From positions 11,628,786 through 11,692,785 of the forward strand of contig NC_051100.1 in NCBI RefSeq assembly GCF_901709675.1: a DNA stretch of 64,000 bases. Reading direction: 5' to 3'. The notes below the pieces were generated by a model. That model saw only the letters and a program-made list of their open reading frames with translations, made no database searches and had not been told where the DNA came from. This document shows positions 58,997 through 64,000 of the stretch, in pieces. Within the stretch, counting starts at the first letter, position 1. Each line of letters starts with the position of its first letter. Source of the stretch: Syngnathus acus (Eukaryota; Chordata; Actinopteri; Syngnathiformes; Syngnathidae). Both the position numbers and the translations under genes were made by a program.

Positions 58997-61700
58997 AAGT
59001 TCCTGATCTGCCTGGAGGACTTAAAACAGACACTCTTACTAAAAAAGATCCAGGATTGAAACTTTCATTTTTTTTTCTCTATCTTCTATTTCTTTACATT
59101 TTCCTCCACTGAGAATTCACTCGTGGTTGAAATTGGGAAGATTATGATGGAGGCAAAAAGAAAGCACACTTGTTTTGTGCTGCGTAACTGCCTCGCTCTT
59201 CCCTTCCCCCATTTCTCAAGGACCATAAAAGACGAGAGAACCTCACATGTTGCTCAACCATTTCCAAAGCTTCCGAGTTCTCCCGACTCGTCTGATGCTC
59301 TCCACTTGCTTGAAACACTCAACGTCGTTTTGCCTCAAAGCCACTTCATCATTTTTTTGTTGTTTTGCCGCGATGTCCAAAGACCGCCACACCTCAAAGC
59401 CTCCTCTGCAGTCCCAATTGGGCAGGTGTGTTTGAAATGCTGCCGAATCCTTTTTTTTTTTTTTTTTTTGCACGTGCTTCCTCAACTTGCCACTTGGTTG
59501 ATCGTCATTGGACCCAACTCGCTTTGTTGCCATATGTAGAAAAACTGTCCAGAATAATTTATATCTGAATAATATGCAGAGATATTTATATTTTCAGTTG
59601 CTTCTTCTTCAAACCCAGTCTTGTGGCCGAATCTGACCTGTGCGGGAGTGTGATCTGTCTTTGCGCATACGTCGTGCTGCACTAGTTGGGTGGTAGAACA
59701 CAAACGCACAAGGCCGTGCTCAGTATTCCAAAACCATAATGTTCCAAAGAGTGTGTCTGTGTGTGTGTGCGTGTGTGTCTGTCTGTCGAAAAGGAAGATC
59801 CAGTCTCACCTTTTTGACACACACTGGATCCCACTTGTGCTGCCACTTCCCTTTTGTGATTTGTAAAATCAATAAACAAACAATTAGTTGAACATGAGTT
59901 GACTTTCTAAAAGCCTGTTTTAATTGTCCTGCGATGCAGGTCACATGACAGGTTGAAAACGGTTGATGGGAAGCTGTTGATTAGTTGAATGCGAACTTCC
60001 AGTTCAAGCCTGGATGCTTTTTTAAACTGAAGAGGTTTTTTTTAATTTTTTTTATTAAAGTTCTGGTGCATATACCTCATGACATTGAGCAGTTTTACTA
60101 GGATCCAAGACTGCATTTAGAGAACTTGCTTGTAACGAGTAATACTTTTTACATTTGAGTACTTGACACATTCCCAGAAATGAGCTCAGATGCTGTAATG
60201 CCGTCGTCCAAAGAAAAACATGCATTTCAAACTTTTGTGGTCTTTTTCACTTTCACCTTTGTTGAAGACAACTCACAAAATTTGGAGACGCATGCTTTTC
60301 AACGGACAGTTACGAAAAACAAAACAAAAAATTCCCACCTAACAATGCACTGGTTTTTGTTTCCTATCTAAGAGTTATTTATGAGCAATGTGAAAATAAA
60401 TGTTCTCGTCCTTAGAAGAGTTTTTGTTTTAGGCGGCGATGATGCCAATACAAAAGCAAACGAAGCACAATATGTACTGTACAGGTTGCTTTCTTTTCAC
60501 CGCCAAATTTGTGTTGACGTGAATCTCGGGATATGTTGTTTTCAAAGTCACTCGTCATCCCTTTCAATTATCCTGAGATGACCGGTGGTCAAAAGATGCA
60601 TGCTTGTTTAAATATTACAAGGTTTTCATCAGCGAGCGATGTGACCACCAACCCCCCCCATATTTGACATTGGACGCTATATGCTAAAAGAAAGGTTTAT
60701 AAGTAGCAGCGGGTCTGGGTTGCGCAACGCCAATCCAACGCCGGGTCATCCGAGTCCGAGTGTACTATACGTTGTGACCGGATACGTTAATAAAAAGAAT
60801 TTCAAACCTAGCGGCGCAGCCACCGCTTTGTTTGTTGTAATGTAACAAAATACACTTGCGTTGCCGCCATCTTGGACATGATGGCCCATAGTTACCATTT
60901 GTTGTTTAGTCTGAACACAGAAGTCAAGTTTACAAGTTCCAGTGCATCCTCCTGTACTTTTGACCGAAAACATCAATAAAATTTGTTGTTTAAACCCTTT
61001 GAAAGAGCCCTTTGCCTTTTGTTTTGGGGGGGGGGGGGGGGGGGGGGTCTGTTCTCCTTTGTCAATGGTCCTGTAAAAACAATTTTGACTGTGAATATAT
61101 ATATAAAAAAAAAAAAAAAAGTAATTTTAAACCCAGTAGGACTTTAGTTTATTGCCAAGAATTGTGTGTGCTGCTTGTTTGCTGTGTTCTCTGTGCACAG
61201 ATGTCACAGACCATACCACGCAGTTGGCGCCACGGCAAGTAGACAAGCACGAGACAGGTAAATGGAACAACATTGATCTTACACAATTACTCCATTTCTT
61301 TTGCTGTTAGAAATTACACACTGGGTAGCACGTCCGCCTCACAGTTAGGAGGGTGCGGGTTCGATTCCACCTCCGGCCCTCCATGTGTGGAGTTTGCATG
61401 TTCTCCCCGGGCCCGCGTGGGTTTTCTCCGTCAATTTCTCAATCAATTTGAATAGTTTGGTTTTGTAATCCTACTGAATAAACCAAATTGAACCATTCCA
61501 CTTGAAAATGTTTGCGTATTGTAACCCATGTATCGAGAGCTCTGTATCAAATAGTCTTATTGACACGTGCTGTAGCGTGAACTTTTATCCCTGTTGTGGC
61601 AGCAACAGGCTTCCATAAAATAATTTTATATCAGTGCTCAGTTTGGATTCGTAAAAGCCAAGAACCTCCCATGAGCTTTTTCTGCAGGGATTGACCAAGC
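58997..61700 (+). other. ppm1b 3' UTR candidate and intergenic DNA to slc3a1
   Basis: Poly(A) signals AATAAA lie at 59871-59876 and 60975-60980. Homopolymers include T (about 59450-59469), G (61026-61047, 22 bases) and A (about 61104-61121). A YY1-like motif sits at 60863-60875. A SINE fragment is listed separately. No exon matching the long Ppm1b C-terminus was seen here. Confidence 0.55.
61319..61430 (+). mobile_element. SINE fragment, truncated at both ends
   Basis: 112 bp nearly identical (one visible substitution) to positions 43191-43302 of the intact SINE. It lacks the first bases of the head, the rest of the body and the tail. No target duplication is evident. Confidence 0.92.
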
Positions 61701-61748
61701 TAATCTCTAACTATTGCCCCGACATTCCTCAGGTTGGACTATCTGCGC

Positions 61749-63347
61749 ATGTGTGTGGGAGAGATAAAACCAAAGGAAAGCATGCCGACCTCCACACTGA
61801 TAAAAGACGGAGCACCTAAACCAAGTTTAGCGACGAGCATGGAGCTGTCGAAGCGCAATCCGGCCTTCCAGGATGTGGAAGGTAGCAAGCCCGTGGAGGA
61901 CATCAGCGCCGTGGAGCCAGAAGGCAAGTTGGCAGCGGACCCCCCCGATGAGGAGTACACGCAAATCAAGCCGTACGCCGGCATGCCCAAGGAGGTGCTG
62001 CTGCTTTACTCGTCGAAGGCCCGCTACCGAGTCCCGCGAGAGGTCCTGTTCTGGCTGATAGTGGCTTGCACGCTGACGCTGGTGGCCCTCACCATCAGCG
62101 TGGTGGTGCTGTCGCCCCGCTGCCTCAGCTGGTGGCAGGTCTCCCCCATCTACCAGGTGTACACCCGCTCCTTCAGGGACTCCGACGGGGATGGAGTGGG
62201 AGACCTCAAAGGTGAGTCCCCATCAATTTCATTCCGAGATGGACGTGTGGATGTTGATGTCTCGTTGGCACGTTCGTCCTCGACAGGCATTCGGGAGAAG
62301 TTGGCCCATTTCGAGTACTTGAACATCAAGTCGGTTTGGGTCAGCACCTTCTACCTCTCTCCCATGAAGGACTCGGGCTACGACGTGGAAGATTTCCGAG
62401 CCGTCGACCCGCTTTTCGGGACTATGCAGGACTTTGATGAGCTTTTGGCTGAGATGCACAAATTAGGTGAAGCTATCAAGCAGTTCTTGGCGGTGGACCG
62501 CTTGGCGGCATGTGACCGTGTTTGCTCCCCCCAGGTTTGAAGCTCATCGTGGACTTTATTCCCAATCACACCAGTGACAAGCATCGCTGGTTCAACCTGA
62601 GTCGTGCCAGAGATCCGCACTACCACGACTACTACGTGTGGGCTGACTGCAATGCGACAGGACCTAAACCCAACAACTGGGTAGGCTGGTCTAGTTGGCC
62701 CATTACAAACATCAGTCACCCGTGGTTCGCCAGATTAGCAATGCACATTATCACAAAATGTTTTCTTGTCCCTTTAAATGTTCCTGCTCCACTTTTGGCA
62801 GGTGAGCGTCTTTGGGAACTCATCGTGGACGTACGATGCTGTTCGAGGGCAGTGTTACCTGCACCAGTTCCTCAAGGAACAACCTGACCTGAACTTCAGA
62901 AACCCTCTTGTCCGACAGGAGATGCTTGTAAGATGGCGTGTGAATCTCTCGTGTATGTGTGTGGGGGTGACCCCCGTTTTGATAATGAGGGACTTTTGAA
63001 AATATTGTAAAGACATTTTTTTTTGCCGTGACTTTCAGCAACTTTTGGCATCATGAATTGTCAAAAACCACCAGGTCTCTCCTGGCAAAACCACTTTACG
63101 GCCTTTGTCAACTGCTGAGACATCCACTTGATATTACACATTAACTTGAGTTTGTAGGCTTTTAACTGCTTTCATGCAGCTCAAAGTGCAAGTGAAGATT
63201 GTCCCTCTGCATTTTTTTTAATTACAGGATATCATCCAATTCTGGCTGGACAAGGGCGTGGACGGCTTCCGGATGGATGCGGTGAAGCACCTGCTTGAGG
63301 CCGCGCATTTGAGGGACGAACCCCAGGTGGACCCCGACAAGCCACCT
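61749..63347 (+). CDS. slc3a1: SLC3A1 (rBAT), heavy subunit of system b0,+, 5' part
   Basis: Type II membrane glycoprotein that pairs with SLC7A9 to take up cystine and dibasic amino acids in kidney and gut. Five exons: to 62211, 62287-62466, 62535-62680, 62802-62927, 63228-63347; 345 residues so far, and the gene continues beyond the window. From the ATG at 61749: cytosolic N-terminus with the conserved YAGMPKEVL, one transmembrane helix (about 98-120), then Cys125 in SPRCLSWW, the family cysteine that bonds to the light subunit. A GH13-like ectodomain follows, with [11 protein letters not shown] and DGFRMDAV (317-324). Start choice is uncertain. ATGs at 61749, 61782 and 61837 are in frame after a stop at 61701; 61837 has the best Kozak context (A at -3, G at +4). 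A splice acceptor-like CATTCCTCAG precedes 61733. The last 650 bp of the window is intron. Confidence 0.93.
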
Positions 63348-64000
63348 GTGAGTTTGAACACCATCTGCGTGAGAACATTGGCTCTCAGCTAACAAATCAG
63401 TTTTTGGGGCATATTGTTATTCTACACTAAAAACTTTATTATTATCTACTGCTGGATTTCACTCACGTCACGAAAATTTGGAGCTGAGCTGCACTTCAGT
63501 GGCGTGTAACACAACAGGCAGTATGTGTGTGTCTTCCAGCCAATCAGAGGCGGGCTATTATCTGTTATCATCACACTTTATAGCAGGCTGCTTTATTCTG
63601 AGCCAAATTAAGCTACAGCGTTCCAATTGCGGTTTCAGCAGAACCCAAACAAGTTTCCTTAATGATTTATTTTTTTGCAGACACACGCACATGCAACGCG
63701 CATTTATTGTGATCCGATACTAGACCTTCATCAAACAAACATAAAACATTACAAATTGTCCCTGCTAAAATCTCAACACAACTTTAAGACCTTTATCTTT
63801 ATGACTACCTGCTGCCTTTCCCTGAATTTTATTATACGTATTTGTGTAATAACAGAGTAAGTAAAACTAAATATAATAATAAAGTCTATAATATGTAACA
63901 GAAATAACTAATTGTTGTGAACCAAAGAGGAAAGAAGGAACATTACCAAGGTTCGATGTGTAGCTCTTTACCTTGTAGGATTTTTAGGTGGGAAAACAAA

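Noticed and set aside
61734-61748. TTG start for slc3a1
   Set aside because: Non-ATG initiation is unlikely with several downstream in-frame ATGs in better context.

Overview
The window is nuclear DNA from a ray-finned fish, most likely a percomorph teleost. It holds interrupted vertebrate genes with GT-AG introns, many of them only about 80-150 bp, together with long (CA)n/(GT)n arrays and tRNA-derived SINEs. A syngnathiform source is possible from the look of the SINE, but that is weak. All gene identities come from reading the translations by eye against family knowledge; no search was run.

Layout: (1) 1-2779, minus strand, the 5' half of abcg5, cut by the window edge; (2) 2780-3094, a 315-bp bidirectional promoter; (3) 3095-6858, plus strand, complete abcg8 in 12 coding exons; (4) 6859-7758, a convergent 3' intergenic gap; (5) 7759-40774, minus strand, complete lrpprc in 38 coding exons whose splice phases all agree; (6) 41145-42698, minus strand, znhit2, a single coding exon with a spliced non-coding 5' exon; (7) about 43000-51960, a repeat-rich intergenic region with a full SINE flanked by a perfect 14-bp target duplication and very long CA/GT arrays; (8) about 51965-58996, plus strand, ppm1b with a putative non-coding first exon and five coding exons, carrying an ~800-bp MITE in one intron; (9) 58997-61700, ppm1b 3' flank with a truncated SINE; (10) from about 61749, plus strand, the first five coding exons of slc3a1, which runs off the window.

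The order abcg5-abcg8-lrpprc-ppm1b-slc3a1 is the vertebrate block found at human 2p21. ZNHIT2 lies elsewhere in human (11q13), so its place between lrpprc and ppm1b is unexpected. Abcg5 and Abcg8 form the obligate heterodimeric sterol exporter and share a divergent promoter. The other genes have separate jobs: mitochondrial mRNA stability, snRNP/R2TP assembly, protein dephosphorylation and dibasic amino acid/cystine transport.

No clearly new system is visible. The strongest observation is that both ATP sites of the Abcg5/Abcg8 pair look canonical here: Abcg8 has an intact Walker A lysine and Abcg5 an intact SGGE signature. In human the corresponding second site is degenerate. Other points of interest are a GC-AG intron in abcg8, adjacent GATA and HNF4-like sites in the shared promoter, the znhit2 position, an alternative ppm1b C-terminus, and several datable repeats.
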